Shown here one piece after another: positions 1-10,948 of a DNA stretch of 64,000 nt. A program made the translations under genes and the position numbers. Each line of letters begins with the position of its first letter. The stretch's first letter is position 1. Source of the stretch: Euonymus europaeus (taxonomy: Eukaryota > Streptophyta > Magnoliopsida > Celastrales > Celastraceae); contig OY756970.1 in the NCBI GenBank assembly GCA_963580455.1, forward strand, positions 19,282,001 through 19,346,000, written 5' to 3'. The notes under the pieces are model-generated. The model saw only the letters and a program-made list of their open reading frames with translations, did no database searches and had not been told where the DNA came from.

Positions 1-3000
1 ACCTTTATTATTATCTATACATTTCATCATAAATAATGTGTATGAGTTCTCACACACTCTTGTTTAGTTATTTCCATGTACAATCAGAGTACTAAATTTG
101 TTTTCCCATTGATATACGAGATGAAGAAGCATTTATACATTCTAGGTATCAATCTTTCAGCATTAAGGGATGTGGGTCATCTCTAATAACTAGCCAAGCT
201 AGAGCAACTATGCCACTATACTCTCTTTTTTTCTCCTCTTTTTCACTTTTTTCCTCCTACAATTAGATTTGTCATTTTCTTACAGCGAAAGAATTAAGGA
301 AGGCACCACCATTTTCATATGGTTCCATAGGGGACAGCTAGCCCCAACAGAATCTCATGGATCGAGCCCTCCTGGGCCTACTCTTTATACGGTGGGCCCA
401 ATTCTCCATATCACATATAGTTCTGTCGGTCACCTCGCCTTTCTACAACATTTGATTTGTTGGACATGGGCGGGGCGAGAAACTTATCTTGTCTACCAAT
501 TCAATAATATATAGGGTATATTTGGTAGATAGTATGTGTGATAGAGTATAAATTATCGTAAAACGTAAAAGTTAAGAGTGTCTGAGAGTATGTCTGTCTG
601 TACCAAACATGTGCATATTTTTTTTCGAAAAGAAAGTTAATTCAATCATTTTGGACCGTTTGATATAAATCAAAAGTCATTTTATACATTTTTCATGTAG
701 TATTTAATTTTTGTTAATCAACCACGACAATCAGTGGGTCCTACTGTAGAAAATTTACGGCAGGTCCCGTCCCGGGCACCCCGGACAGCAGACGCAGAGA
801 AATTCATTAGTGAAAAAATGTCTCAACACCCTTATTAGAAAAACGACCTTGTGGACGATCATACTGGGTCAGGTACAACATGCTTTGAACAATTTGTTTC
901 TTGGTTGGGTCATTCACCTGCACCTTGGGCTATAGTTTTCAGTTTTCACGTCATGCATGTGACAAATCAATCACTCCCTCAATTTTGACGTTGTCCACAC
1001 CATACTGTTTGTGCATGTCTTAACTTAACATGTGCCATCATGCTCACTCACACGTGTGTGTCTAATTAAAGCAATTAAGCAAATACAACTAAGGTTACAT
1101 GGTTTGATTGCCATAATAGTAACGAGAACGATAATATATATAATAGTAAGAATGAGAATCCATATGTTTGGTTGTGACAGGAATGAGGATAATAATGATT
1201 GTGAGAATTGAATGAAAGTGAAGTATTTATTGATCTTAATACTTTTACAGAATTGAGAAATTTGTTACACATACATGTTCATGAGATTATCATAAGGATA
1301 AACACATCGTCTCGTTATTTCCCGAGCCTATAGTGAGTTGTAGACAGAGTTCAAAATGTCAAATCTTTGATGATTCCATCATACATGAGTGAGTTGCGAA
1401 AACTTCTGGATAGGTATCGATGACTATTACGATTATACTATCTTACAAAACATCAATAAACCATCGTAATAGTTACTCATATTCCTTGGTCAAACATCCT
1501 ATAATGCATTTTCATCCTATAAATTTGTCGCTACTCACTAAACAATGATGCAATTCACGGGGTCGTTAATGTCTAAAGAAAACTTTGTATTCGATGTCCC
1601 AAGATCCAAATCCGTATAGTGAATGGATCCCCCCATTGGGGTTCACTGGCACGCGACGTCATGCGTCCTGCAAATGAAAGAAAGCAAGCGAACGTGGGGC
1701 ACCACCGCAGCAGAGCAGAGGCATCCTAAGTTTGAATACTGTTTGATAGCCCTGATGATGGTCATGGCCATGATATACGTACACTGCGGCTTCATGACAA
1801 ATTGCTCCACACGTGCATTCTACCACACACGTGGCGATGCCAGAAAATAATATGAAACAAGATAGTACCGGCTGTAAACTCACAGACTTCGTGAATGGGA
1901 GTTGATTTCTTTACAAAAGTGAATGACATTGTAGGACCTCATACACTAGAATGAAGGATGAGATGATGAGAGAATTTGGCCTGCAAGTTCCCAATGTAAA
2001 AGTCATGATTTTATCAAATAGCTTTCCCGTTGGCCCCAATGCATGTAAATGCATGCCCTGTATCTACATATATATATATATATAGCTATCCCTGTCTAAA
2101 AGCTACACCGGCAAAGATTATTATATAGGGTAGTGGTAAATATTAACAGATACAGTATTGATTCTCTAATAGTGACGATGAGTGACAGAAATAGACGTGC
2201 CTTGTTGGATTGATCAAGTCTATACCTCTACCTATATATTATATATATAATATACATATGCATATCTATGTCATTGAGTTTTTGTTTTTTTATTGATGAT
2301 GTTATTGAGTTGGTTTGGTTTGGTATTCAAACTAAATAATTTGACCGGAGTTGTTCTGTCTGTTTTCAGGTCGTCTCTGCAACTGCAAAAAAAGTATATA
2401 TACATATACCAGTACATTCCTGCTAACTCTCTGTGATGAACAATAAATGAAACGTCTGTATATTGCGTTTTGGCCAGTGAGTCAAGAAAAGACAACTCCA
2501 AATTGGTTTAGCCGAAATTACTTTTTTGCACTCTTTTGGAAAATCTCTCTCTCTCTCTCTCTCATATTTTGAACTGGTCAAATTGAGGGGTTTGCCTGAA
2601 TCTGAATCTGCACAGATATATGATATATCCATCTCTTCATCCTCATCAACGACCTATTAATTTAGTGATAATGTGTTTTACATAACATAGACAGTGCAGC
2701 AGTTCATTTTCTCTATTAATGTCTTGTTTAGTTTGGAAGGCAAGCAGTCAAGATTTGGACACTTTCGTTATAGAAGACACAATCCCAAATTTGATTCATG
2801 CATTTTCTTTTCTATTAGCATTTTTTTACATAACCCAGTTACAATCTTTTATCTTTTTGGTTATCTGTTTGAATGGTTGTCAAGCAGGGGAACATGGATG
2901 AAAGCAATATTTGTTGTGTCAACTTCAGGTGGTTAACTTAAACTGAAACCCAGGTTAATTTATTAACTCCTCTCTCTCTCTCTCTCTAAAGAGAGACTGA

Positions 3001-3461
3001 TAGAGACCCAAGTCAAGAAGCTATCAGCTATGGAGAGGGGTACTTTTATTATTTACTATAACATTGACAGGAGCTGTTGTGTCAAGCTACTCATTTCTTT
3101 CTTTCTTTCTTTATTTCTCGACTTTGAAAAGAAAGGCGTGTCTACTAATGTCTATACTTGGTACAACTTCAACCTTGCAGTCTTTCATGTCAATACAGAC
3201 ACAACGGTACACCTTCCACACACGTGTGACTGATAAATGTTCCAACCCAATAGTTAATTATTTTCAAGGTTCAAAATCAGTAAGGGGGTTTTAACTAATT
3301 TAAGCTCTCTCTCTCTGTTTCCTATTGTACACAGTACATTATTGTAATCTGGAAGAGGAGGAGGATGACTTTGTAACAGTTGTATAACAGCACATGTCAG
3401 AGAGCTAATACAAGGCAGCATGACTAACAAGTCATGTGTTTGTTTGTTATAAACGACACCA
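1..3461. other. Intergenic DNA upstream of the MYB gene
   Basis: I see no credible coding exon here; the open frames are short, low-complexity and match no family I know. The part nearest the MYB start presumably holds its promoter and leader. It is rich in TC tracts (for example 2544-2563 and 2968-2987) and has a short TA run near 2072. The stretch around 513-610 begins and ends with sequence resembling TTTGGTA facing outward, which may be a decayed MITE, but the ends are too weak to call. Confidence 0.6.
2544..2563. repeat. (TC)n microsatellite
   Basis: Ten uninterrupted TC dinucleotides, with a second similar tract at 2968-2987. Pyrimidine tracts of this kind are common in plant promoters and 5' leaders; both lie upstream of the MYB start codon. 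Confidence 0.9.
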
Positions 3462-4780
3462 ATGGCCTCTACTGTTACTGTTACTCCTCCACTCTATACA
3501 GACAAGGAGATGGGTTCTCTTTCTTTCAGTCATGACAACTATGGAGTAGTAGTGACAACAGGTTGTTCTTCATCATCTCAACAGAGTTCTTTGTTCACAT
3601 ATTCTGATCAAATGGAGGATGTGAGAGCTGGTTGTTGGGGTTTCCCTCTTAAAGGGAATTGCAACACCAGTACTACAAGTTCTAGTGGTGATGTGATCGA
3701 GGTTAACAAGGGCTCCTCTGATTGCAGTGATGACAATATGAATATGAACAATGAAGAGACAAAAGAACAAACAGATTGTGGACATTCAAAGCTTTGTGCA
3801 AGGGGACATTGGAGACCTGCAGAGGATACCAAGCTAAAGGAACTTGTGGCTCTTTATGGCCCTCAAAATTGGAACCTTATTGCAGAGAAGTTGGAAGGTA
3901 GATCAGGTAAATTCAATGGGTCTGCATTGTTTCCACATTTACTTTGTTTCTTAATTAGTGCGTTTGATTGGTTTCTTTGGTTTGGGGGTTTTCAAGGTAA
4001 GAGTTGCAGACTGAGATGGTTCAACCAATTGGATCCAAGAATCAATAGAAGAGTATTTACAGAGGAGGAAGAAGAGAGGCTAATGCAAGCTCACAGACTT
4101 TATGGTAACAAATGGGCAATGATTGCAAGACTTTTCCCTGGAAGAACTGATAATGCTGTCAAGAACCATTGGCATGTCATAATGGCTAGGAAATACAGAG
4201 AACAGTCAAGTGCTTATCGAAGAAGAAAGCTCACCCAATCTGCCTACACAAGGAATATGGAGGAAAATCCAACCTTCTCACCCACTAACAATTATGAGTA
4301 CCCTCCACACTTGACGACCACTTGGGGAGGAGGAACACTGGTCTCCAGCACCAAGTCCCCCCACAGTACTGGATTTTGTGCACAATTACAACAAACCCAT
4401 TTGGATTCCTTCACTGGTTTGTCCAAAAATCCCCATCTCTAATTTGGGTCTAGTAGTTCCATATTGCTTAGTTATTGATTATTCTTGGTCCTATTTTTGC
4501 AGGTCCTAAGAGCAATGAAGCCGTGGAAATGTTGAGTCTGAGCAGATCTTGGACTGATCAGCCTCACATTTCTGGTTTCTTTCCCCACTACCCTCCTCCA
4601 CCTATGATGCCAATACAACACTCAAATTGCTATTACTTGTTGAGGGAGTCTGCAGGAGCACCAGCTGATCATCACAAGCAAGTGTCAGTGGTGCCTGACC
4701 CTGAAGCTTCTTCATCATCAGCAGCAGAGAACGAGAATCCTCCACCATTCTTTGACTTTCTTGGGGTAGGTGCCACATGA
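3462..4780 (+). CDS. MYB105/MYB117: R2R3-MYB transcription factor, MYB105/MYB117 (LOF) type
   Basis: A nuclear DNA-binding regulator. My model has three exons, 3462-3906, 3997-4416 and 4503-4780, giving 380 residues. All introns are GT-AG and the phases match. R2 spans about residues 114-165 (starting RGHWRPAED, with [12 protein letters not shown] after the first intron) and R3 about 166-216 ([22 protein letters not shown]). The [20 protein letters not shown] start and the [11 protein letters not shown] tail after R3 are typical of the Arabidopsis MYB105/MYB117 pair (LATERAL ORGAN FUSION), which acts in organ boundaries. The N-terminus is serine-rich and the C-terminus ends [12 protein letters not shown]. 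The 90-bp first intron has no stop in frame, so its retention would insert 30 residues into the recognition helix of R2. Retention of the second intron would end the protein shortly after NPHL. MYB52/54/56 are more distant alternatives. Confidence 0.93.
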
Positions 4781-7700
4781 AGTTTTTTTCTTTTTCCTGT
4801 AACCAACACAGAGGGGTTTCAATGTGATCCTACACAAAACCTGAGGTATAGCAGATGGGATCGATGTTGTAGTTGGTGATTATAATATAGAGATAGTCTT
4901 CATCATCTTCGTTCATGACCAATAATAACTGGTTATTGTCAGGAATGGCATCTCTCTTTTATGTTCTGTCGTTTGTTGCCTAAATTTTGCTCTGGAGAGA
5001 AATTGTAATTCATTATAAAAGAGAGATTAGGAGGCTAATTAAGAGGATGCATACTGCATTTCACTTTAATCTTTTCATTAGGACCTCATTATTTGTTCAT
5101 GGATCTTAAGAGTTCAGGCCCATATTGAGAACCAAAACACCCATGATCCTATGTGGATTCATGATAAAAGAAAGAGCTTTTTCCATATCCAATTGAATTT
5201 TCCTACAACCCATATCTAGTGCATGTAACATGATAGAGATATTAAGTGGCCCAGCCCAGTCCAAAAAGGTAAGGCCTGTGGTTCACACAGGCCGGATTCT
5301 GAAGATGCACAAATTCCACATCAGGGCGGAGCCAGTAAACAAATGTTAGGGGCTACTATCAAAATTAAATCTCTTTCTAATTGGCCAGAAAAAATTTTAG
5401 GAGTCTGGCGGCAGCACCCCGTGTGTATATGTGTATATATATAGACACTCAAAATAAGGTGCACTGGGCTGCCCCTATCTATGCCTCACATCCAAAATAT
5501 GATTCTCATTTTACTCCTACCTATAAATAGATATATGAAATTTACTTGACATCCAACCCTTCAGACTAATGGACGGTGGGATGAGTGTCATATTTGGGAC
5601 CTTAAGCATTACCCTCCACTATAATTGCTTACTTCACAAATGACATGATGGTGATGTCATTTTGAGCATTGTACATAAAATTACAACAATAACTTTAAAT
5701 TAGGGTTACCTCGGGCTTAGTGATTTGTTCCTTTTGGTTTTGTTTTTTCTCCATATTATTCTTCTGCTTTCAGATTTGCAAGATCTCCCTCTAAATGGGT
5801 CCCCTAATAAGTAATAATAGGAAAAAAAAAGGAGAAGAAAAACAATTGGGGGTTCAATAACTTTGTGATTCACAGGACATTCTTCTTCTACTGGGGGCCA
5901 TTTGGCATCATGCCAGAATCTACTTTACCTCCTATGGAACATATTAAAGCAAACAATGAAGGGAAAAAAAGCTTCTAATAAGTAATAACTATTACATGCA
6001 AAGCACTCTACCCCACATTTCATGCAAACCCCTTAATAATTTTATTCCTTTCTGTGTATACATATATACTGATATACACAATTTTGTAGAAATCTAACTG
6101 AGGCATGCTTGTGGATATAAATGTACGTACTTTTTCCAACTTTTCCATTAAAAACTAATTTTCATGATCTAATTATTTTCTTTGCCTTTGCACGCCTGCG
6201 AAATTCTTATCAAATGTAGGAGACCAAGTGAGTGAATCAATGCAGGATACTGAGCAGAGAGTAATTACTTTGGAGATTAATCATTAGATTTTGATTCCAA
6301 TGATCAAAACCCTACTGCCCTTTTCTCTTTTTCCTTTGTTGTGCATGGATATGCATTAAAGACTTTTAAAGCAAACAACAGTTCACTTTCGAATATATTT
6401 CTTTACAGTACACCTTTTTTTTTATGAAGAGACCGAGTCCTCTTGCTTGCTTATATGCTTTCACATTGCAAGTATTGCTTCTACCCATGAATTATATAGT
6501 GTTTACAATTACATAATTGCAAGTCCTTTTTTTTAAGCCACAAATATATTAAAAAAAACAAAGCAACTAAAGAACAAAAGGACTCAGAAAGATGGCCAGC
6601 AAACGAGCTCGAGAGACATGTCCTAAGAGTACACAAAATAATACAAATAACGAAAGGAGAAACAAAACTAGAAAAACAATATCGACAATCCTAATGTTAA
6701 GGTGAAAACAATAGTAAAATGAAGAGATGATGGAGCATAGAAGTGCAAATGAGCTCCCTGAATCTAATGCAAAGAAAAACACCCAAGAGGAAGATCAAAT
6801 TTAAGCCGCAAGTAGTTGAAGTCTCCTTAAGACGCAAATGAAAAACAACTTTCAAGCGTTCACGTTGTCTACTTAGGATTTAAGATTTAGAGTTTCTGTC
6901 TACTTAGGATTTAAGATTTAGAGTTTAGGAGTTCACGTTGCCTACTTAGGATTTAAAATCTAGGAGTGGATCAACATGTAATCTCATATCAATAAACTAA
7001 AACGAGTTAAAGTTAGAATTAAACCACGAGTTTATCATTTCTGATTTTCATATCGTTGTAAGTACTTGTGTTAGGCTCAATACCCAATACTCCGCAAAAA
7101 AAATCCTATTTTAGTGTTAGGTTTCCGCAAAAAATTATTTTTTATAATCATGAATGATTAATCCTATTTTCATCAGAGCACTCCACCTGATTTACTTTTT
7201 TGCTAGACTACTTTCTAAAGAAAAATTAAAAGTAAGGCAATGCTGGGTCCTTAAGTATTCTTTGATTCTTTCTTCCCTACATAGATCAAAGAGAATCTGC
7301 CAATCAGACCAGTGTCCTTCAATAAAGAAACGGATAAAACCATTTTCTTTCCTTCTATACATTTTTTTAAACTAATGAACCATTTGGGTTTTCCCTTTCA
7401 ATCACCAAAAACGAATATCCATGATCATTTTCCCTTTTTTAACCCATTATTCATCATGGTGGACCTTTCCTTAATAGGAAGGAATCAAGTAGGGGAAGAG
7501 AGACTCACCAGCCACCGCTCCTCAACTCAACTGGCTAATCATTCGTGTTTTTGTGTCGTTGGTGTGGGATTTGAATATGCAGACAACATGTTTGTGTATA
7601 TTTTTTTATTATGTGTTGCATGTATGTTATGTGACCAAAAAAATAGAGGAAGAGAAAGATCAAGGAAAAAAAAAACCACACACTTTTCCTCTTTATTTTT

Positions 7701-8106
7701 CTTTTCCTTTTAAGACCCCAAAATTGAAGTCTTTCTCTTTTTTTAGACAAAAAAAAAAAACTTTGTGTTTTTGCTGCATCATAGATTCTCCCCACCCCAT
7801 TCAAGTCAAAGAAGAAAGAAGAAAAAAAGTTATAAAAAGAAAGTTAGTAGAGAGAAAGAAAGGAAGAGTCACAGCTCATGAGAATATATTCCCTTCCAAT
7901 ATAACCCCACTCATGTTCCCAGATATTGGATTATGGAGTGAGAATATATATACATACAAACAACATCAACTCCTCAATATTTGTTTATAAAGACCATCAC
8001 CATCTACCACATATTGAACCATGTCCATGCCCATGCCCATGCCCTAAGAAAAAGAAGATCAAATACTACTACACATTTATGTTTCACTCTTCTCCTCCTC
8101 CCAAAT
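4781..8106. other. Intergenic DNA between the MYB and MYB-CC genes
   Basis: No conserved coding exon was found. In Arabidopsis, as I recall, a Dof gene (CDF5/CDF6) sits between the MYB and PHL8 homologues; I see no Dof zinc finger here. The segment contains A-rich stretches, a short tandem repeat at 6867-6965 and, close to 8107, a TC-, A- and T-rich leader-like region. Open frames at 7312-7990 are low-complexity Lys/Phe/Ser-rich translations of that region and are not called. Confidence 0.55.
6867..6965. repeat. Short tandem repeat, about 31 bp unit
   Basis: Three imperfect copies of a unit beginning G(T/C)CTACTTAGGATTTAA start at 6867, 6898 and 6940. The second and third are separated by extra bases that repeat the GTTCACGTT found before the first copy. 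It is a local duplication with no coding content. Confidence 0.75.
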
Positions 8107-9115
8107 ATGCAGGCTCAAAAAATGAACTTGGTTTTGTCTACTGATGCAAAGCCTACGCTCAAGTGGACTCCAGAACTTCAACAAAAATTTGTTGAAGCGG
8201 TGAACCAGCTCGGGGGTGTAGACAGTTAAGTATAAACCTCCAATATCTTCTGAATTGCATTCACTGATTTAATTTAGAATTCACAATATAAGTGTTTTGT
8301 TCTTGTAATCTATGCAGAAGCAACACCAACGGGTCTGATGAGAGTGATGGGGATTCATGGACTTACTTTGAAAAACCATTTGCAGGACAGACTGGGAAAA
8401 ATTAGACCATCAGAAACAAGTATTAACACTAACCAGGAAGGTGACTTCAGTGAAACAGATCAAGTAATCATTCATTTTTTCATTCATGGATTTGTGGGAG
8501 ATCGTCATAAATATCATTTTGTTTGTTGCAGAGTTCAGAGATGTACAGAATACTGATACCCATTTGAGAGGGAATGTCGACGATGGAACTCAGAGCCAGA
8601 TTAATGAGTAATCTTTAGAAATAATAGATCCTACTTATATATCTGATGAAACTAATTGAACCGATACGAAACAAGATGGTTTACTTACTGAGTTTCGTTT
8701 ATCAGAAGCTTGCAGATTGCTCAGGCTTTGCAGCTACAAATGGAAGTGCAGAGAAAACTTCATGAAGAGATTGAGGTCGGATTGAGGAACTATGACTAGC
8801 ATTTCCATTCCTATATATTGATCAAATAACAAATAACAACTTTTATGACTTTAATTTCAGGTACAGAGACATTTGCAGCTGAGAATTGAAGCTCAAGGGA
8901 AGTACTTACAATCAGTATTGAAGAAAGCACAGGAAACGCTCTCCGGCTACAGTTCTTCAACCATCAGTGGAGAGCATAGTTCTTCAACTATCGGTTTGGA
9001 ACTTGCGAAAGCTGAACTCTCTCAATTAGTGTCAATGGTAAACTCCAGATGTCCAAGTTCATCAATATCAGAAATAACAGAAACAGGATGTTCGATGCCG
9101 AGAGGAAACAAATGA
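8107..9115 (+). CDS. MYB-CC (PHL/APL-like) transcription factor, degenerate, probably a pseudogene
   Basis: The exon model is 8107-8224, 8318-8440, 8532-8607, 8706-8775 and 8861-9115, 213 residues. It starts MQAQKMNLVLSTDAKPTLKW. A MYB-like (GARP) domain covers about residues 6-57 and the MYB-CC coiled coil (ESLQIAQALQLQMEVQRKLH then VQRHLQLRIEAQGKYLQSVL) about 105-150. Family members bind P1BS-type sites as dimers in phosphate-starvation and phloem programmes; this one most resembles PHL8. The conserved helix reading LTLYHLKSHLQKYRLGK in relatives is LTLKNHLQDRLGK here, losing YHL and changing KY to D, which should cripple DNA binding. The frame then stops at 9115, while recognisable family sequence continues in other frames to about 9561. 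The splice sites and coiled coil are intact, so a truncated dimerising protein is possible. I favour a recent pseudogene. Confidence 0.8.
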
Positions 9116-9561
9116 GAGGCACAATGAGTTTTGTTGAAAGCTCCTTCACATCATCTGAGAGCTCAGGGAGAAAGGAAAGACAAGCAACCAAAGAATGATA
9201 GAGGAGGGACCTTTAAGCCTGCTACGACTTCTACTGAACTTCCCATTAATGGATAATAAAAAGAATGATAGCGGAGAAGAAACAAGCAATCAATCCAACG
9301 AAAGGAAGAGAAATGTAAGCACCATTTCTGGTGGTGTTTGTGTTGAACAACCACTTGCTAAACGCCAACACATTTGAACCACTCTGGTGTTTTCCACACA
9401 ATTGACCTAAATAGCCGATATCAGAATGGTAATAAATCATGTTCAAAAGCGACGGTAACGAATCATTTTCAAAAGCAATAGACCTAAACTGCCAGGATAT
9501 TGAACAGCTTAATGAACATTATAAGAGTTTGGGGATGTTTATAACGGGTGGATTTCAGTAA
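9116..9561 (+). pseudogene. Frameshifted C-terminal remainder of the MYB-CC gene
   Basis: Family-like C-terminal blocks continue after the stop but in changing frames. ERKQMRGTMSFVESSFTSSE lies in frame 2 relative to exon 5 (from about 9100), PLMDNKKNDSGEE and GVCVEQPLAKRQH in frame 1 (to 9377), IDLNSRYQNGNKS in frame 0 (from 9401) and AIDLNCQDIEQLNEHYKS in frame 2 (9475-9561). Four separate indels are needed to rejoin them. That is more than sequencing error would usually give in one short exon, and it supports relaxed selection. Confidence 0.75.
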
Positions 9562-9787
9562 TACAGTGTTCCAAGGAAGCATAGTGCTTGGATCTGATCC
9601 TGTGTGTATAAACTATGTATATTTGTTTGTTTATATATATGGATTCTCAAGGTTATTAAAAAAAGCCTGCAAAGCTAGATAGAATTCCCTCTCTCTCCTT
9701 CCTGAAATTATTTAGCCAAGCCTTGTTAAACAGATTTATCACCCACTTAATTCATGATTGCATCTGCAATAGAATTTGATGCCTAGA

Positions 9788-10027
9788 AGCAAAGAAGAGC
9801 TAAAGAACTTCTGCAAGAAGAATGCGACAACACTCTTACCACTACCATGGTGGTTGTGCAGATGGATCAGTTCTTGTCAAAGGTTACAATGTTTATGGTG
9901 TCAAGGGGTTCAGACTAATTGATGGTTCAACTTTGAAAGGATCACCAGGCAAAATCCAATGGCTACCCTTACGATGCTCGGAAGGTACCAAGCCAAAATA
10001 ATTCTCTGTGACAGAAAGATGCCTTAA
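9788..10027 (+). pseudogene. GMC oxidoreductase (mandelonitrile lyase/HOTHEAD-like) C-terminal relic
   Basis: Translation gives SKEELKNFCKKNATTL (frame from 9788), then YHYHGGCADGSVLVKGYNVY and VKGFRLIDGSTLKGSPG (frame from 9837), then NPMATLTMLGRYQAK (frame from 9953). This is the GMC_oxred_C signature: the HxHGGC active-site histidine region, the YxVxGxxxLRVIDGS strand and the SPGxNPxAT motif with the second catalytic Asn/His region. Two frameshifts break it, and no FAD-binding N-terminus is present upstream. In plants this family oxidises alcohols or cleaves cyanohydrins in the secretory pathway. Only the last-exon equivalent survives, just after the decayed MYB-CC gene. Confidence 0.8.
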
Positions 10028-10186
10028 TAGCAGTACGATGTATTTACGCTATGAATGCCGCACACAAATTTACAGAAGAGAGTTCGTGAAAAAATAATTT
10101 TGTTCATCAAACAATTGAACCCAAAAACAATATCTTCCTGTACGTATCATTCCAAAGAAAAAGTCCAAAAAAATTCTTACAAAACC

Positions 10187-10834
10187 TTAACCATCCAATT
10201 CATGATCTGGTCTTGGACTAACAGTGTCATCAGTTGAGGTAGTTTGATTTTGATCCCCAGTATTCCCACTCCGATTCAAGGCAAAGGTAACCCAAATCTC
10301 CTCAACCCTCCTCCTCTCTCCCCCTTCTTCTTCTTCTTCTTCTTCTTCTTCTTCCCCATCTTTCTTTCTCTCCTCGACGGGCATCTGATACCTACAAACA
10401 GGGCATGATCCATGAATCCCAAGCCACTTCTCTATACATTCTGAGTGAAACCTATGATTACAGGGCATCTCTTTGACCACCACATCACCATCACCGCCAC
10501 CAGCTCCCCAATTTTCCAAGCAAATAACGCAATCACCATCCTCATCTTCATTTGTACTAACATCGACACTTGGCATCGCATCTATGGAAGCTTTCGAGGC
10601 CGGTGGCTGGCCTTTCTTGGATCCCATCATGTCTAGCAGTGAATCGCCCTCGATTACCACCATGCTCTGCATCACCGGATTCACAAAAACTATTCTTCGA
10701 GTCTGTACTTGTGGTGTCTCGGGTGTGGAGCTCGCTAAACCTAAAATTAAAGGTAGTAACAACGACGGGTCTCTGTTCCTCACTAATCTCTCAAAAGCAG
10801 CAGAAAAGTCGGGGGTCTCTGTCTCTGAAGCCAT
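10187..10834 (-). CDS. MPSR1: RING-H2 E3 ubiquitin ligase, MPSR1-like
   Basis: An intronless 215-residue protein starting MASETETPDFSAAFERLVRN. The RING-H2 ligands are C102, C105, C125, H127, H130, C133, C144 and C147 (CVICLENW, CNHRFHSEC, CPVC), so the E2-binding finger looks complete. A conserved N-terminal block (RNRDPSLLLPLILG, then RRIVFVNP and SMVVIEG) marks the MPSR1 subfamily rather than generic RING proteins. As recalled from Arabidopsis, MPSR1 is a cytosolic ligase that senses and ubiquitinates misfolded proteins. The tail is acidic, with a run of about ten glutamates (around 161-170) encoded by a GAA microsatellite. A TATA-like box lies about 110 bp upstream of the start. Convergent or overlapping genes are absent; the neighbour to the right is uL18 on the other strand, 1.1 kb away. 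Confidence 0.88.
   Translation of the reverse strand: MASETETPDFSAAFERLVRNRDPSLLLPLILGLASSTPETPQVQTRRIVFVNPVMQSMVVIEGDSLLDMMGSKKGQPPASKASIDAMPSVDVSTNEDEDGDCVICLENWGAGGGDGDVVVKEMPCNHRFHSECIEKWLGIHGSCPVCRYQMPVEERKKDGEEEEEEEEEEGGERRRVEEIWVTFALNRSGNTGDQNQTTSTDDTVSPRPDHELDG
10324..10354. repeat. (TTC)n microsatellite inside MPSR1
   Basis: About ten TTC repeats on the plus strand, read as GAA codons on the minus strand. They encode the polyglutamate run after the RING finger. Length variation here would change the acidic tail without shifting frame. Confidence 0.9.
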
Positions 10835-10940
10835 GATTGACAGACACAGAAGAGAAACTCAGATACAGAGAGAGGCAGAGGAATTGGAGATTGAAGGAAT
10901 TACAAAAGAATGAAGAAAAAGAAAGAAATTTGGCAGAGCA

Positions 10941-10948
10941 CTATATAG
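10941..10948 (-). promoter_or_regulatory. Probable TATA box of MPSR1
   Basis: The palindromic CTATATAG lies 107 bp upstream of the MPSR1 start codon in otherwise mixed sequence, a sensible distance for a plant core promoter with a leader of roughly 75 bp. No transcription start was observed. Confidence 0.5.

Noticed and set aside
1623..1883. Overlapping open frames on both strands upstream of MYB
   Set aside because: They overlap each other, show no domain or codon pattern, and have no splice context.
7312..7990. Open frames of 133 and 145 codons before the MYB-CC gene
   Set aside because: Composition is Lys/Phe/Ser-rich from A and T tracts; they sit in the leader region and match no family.
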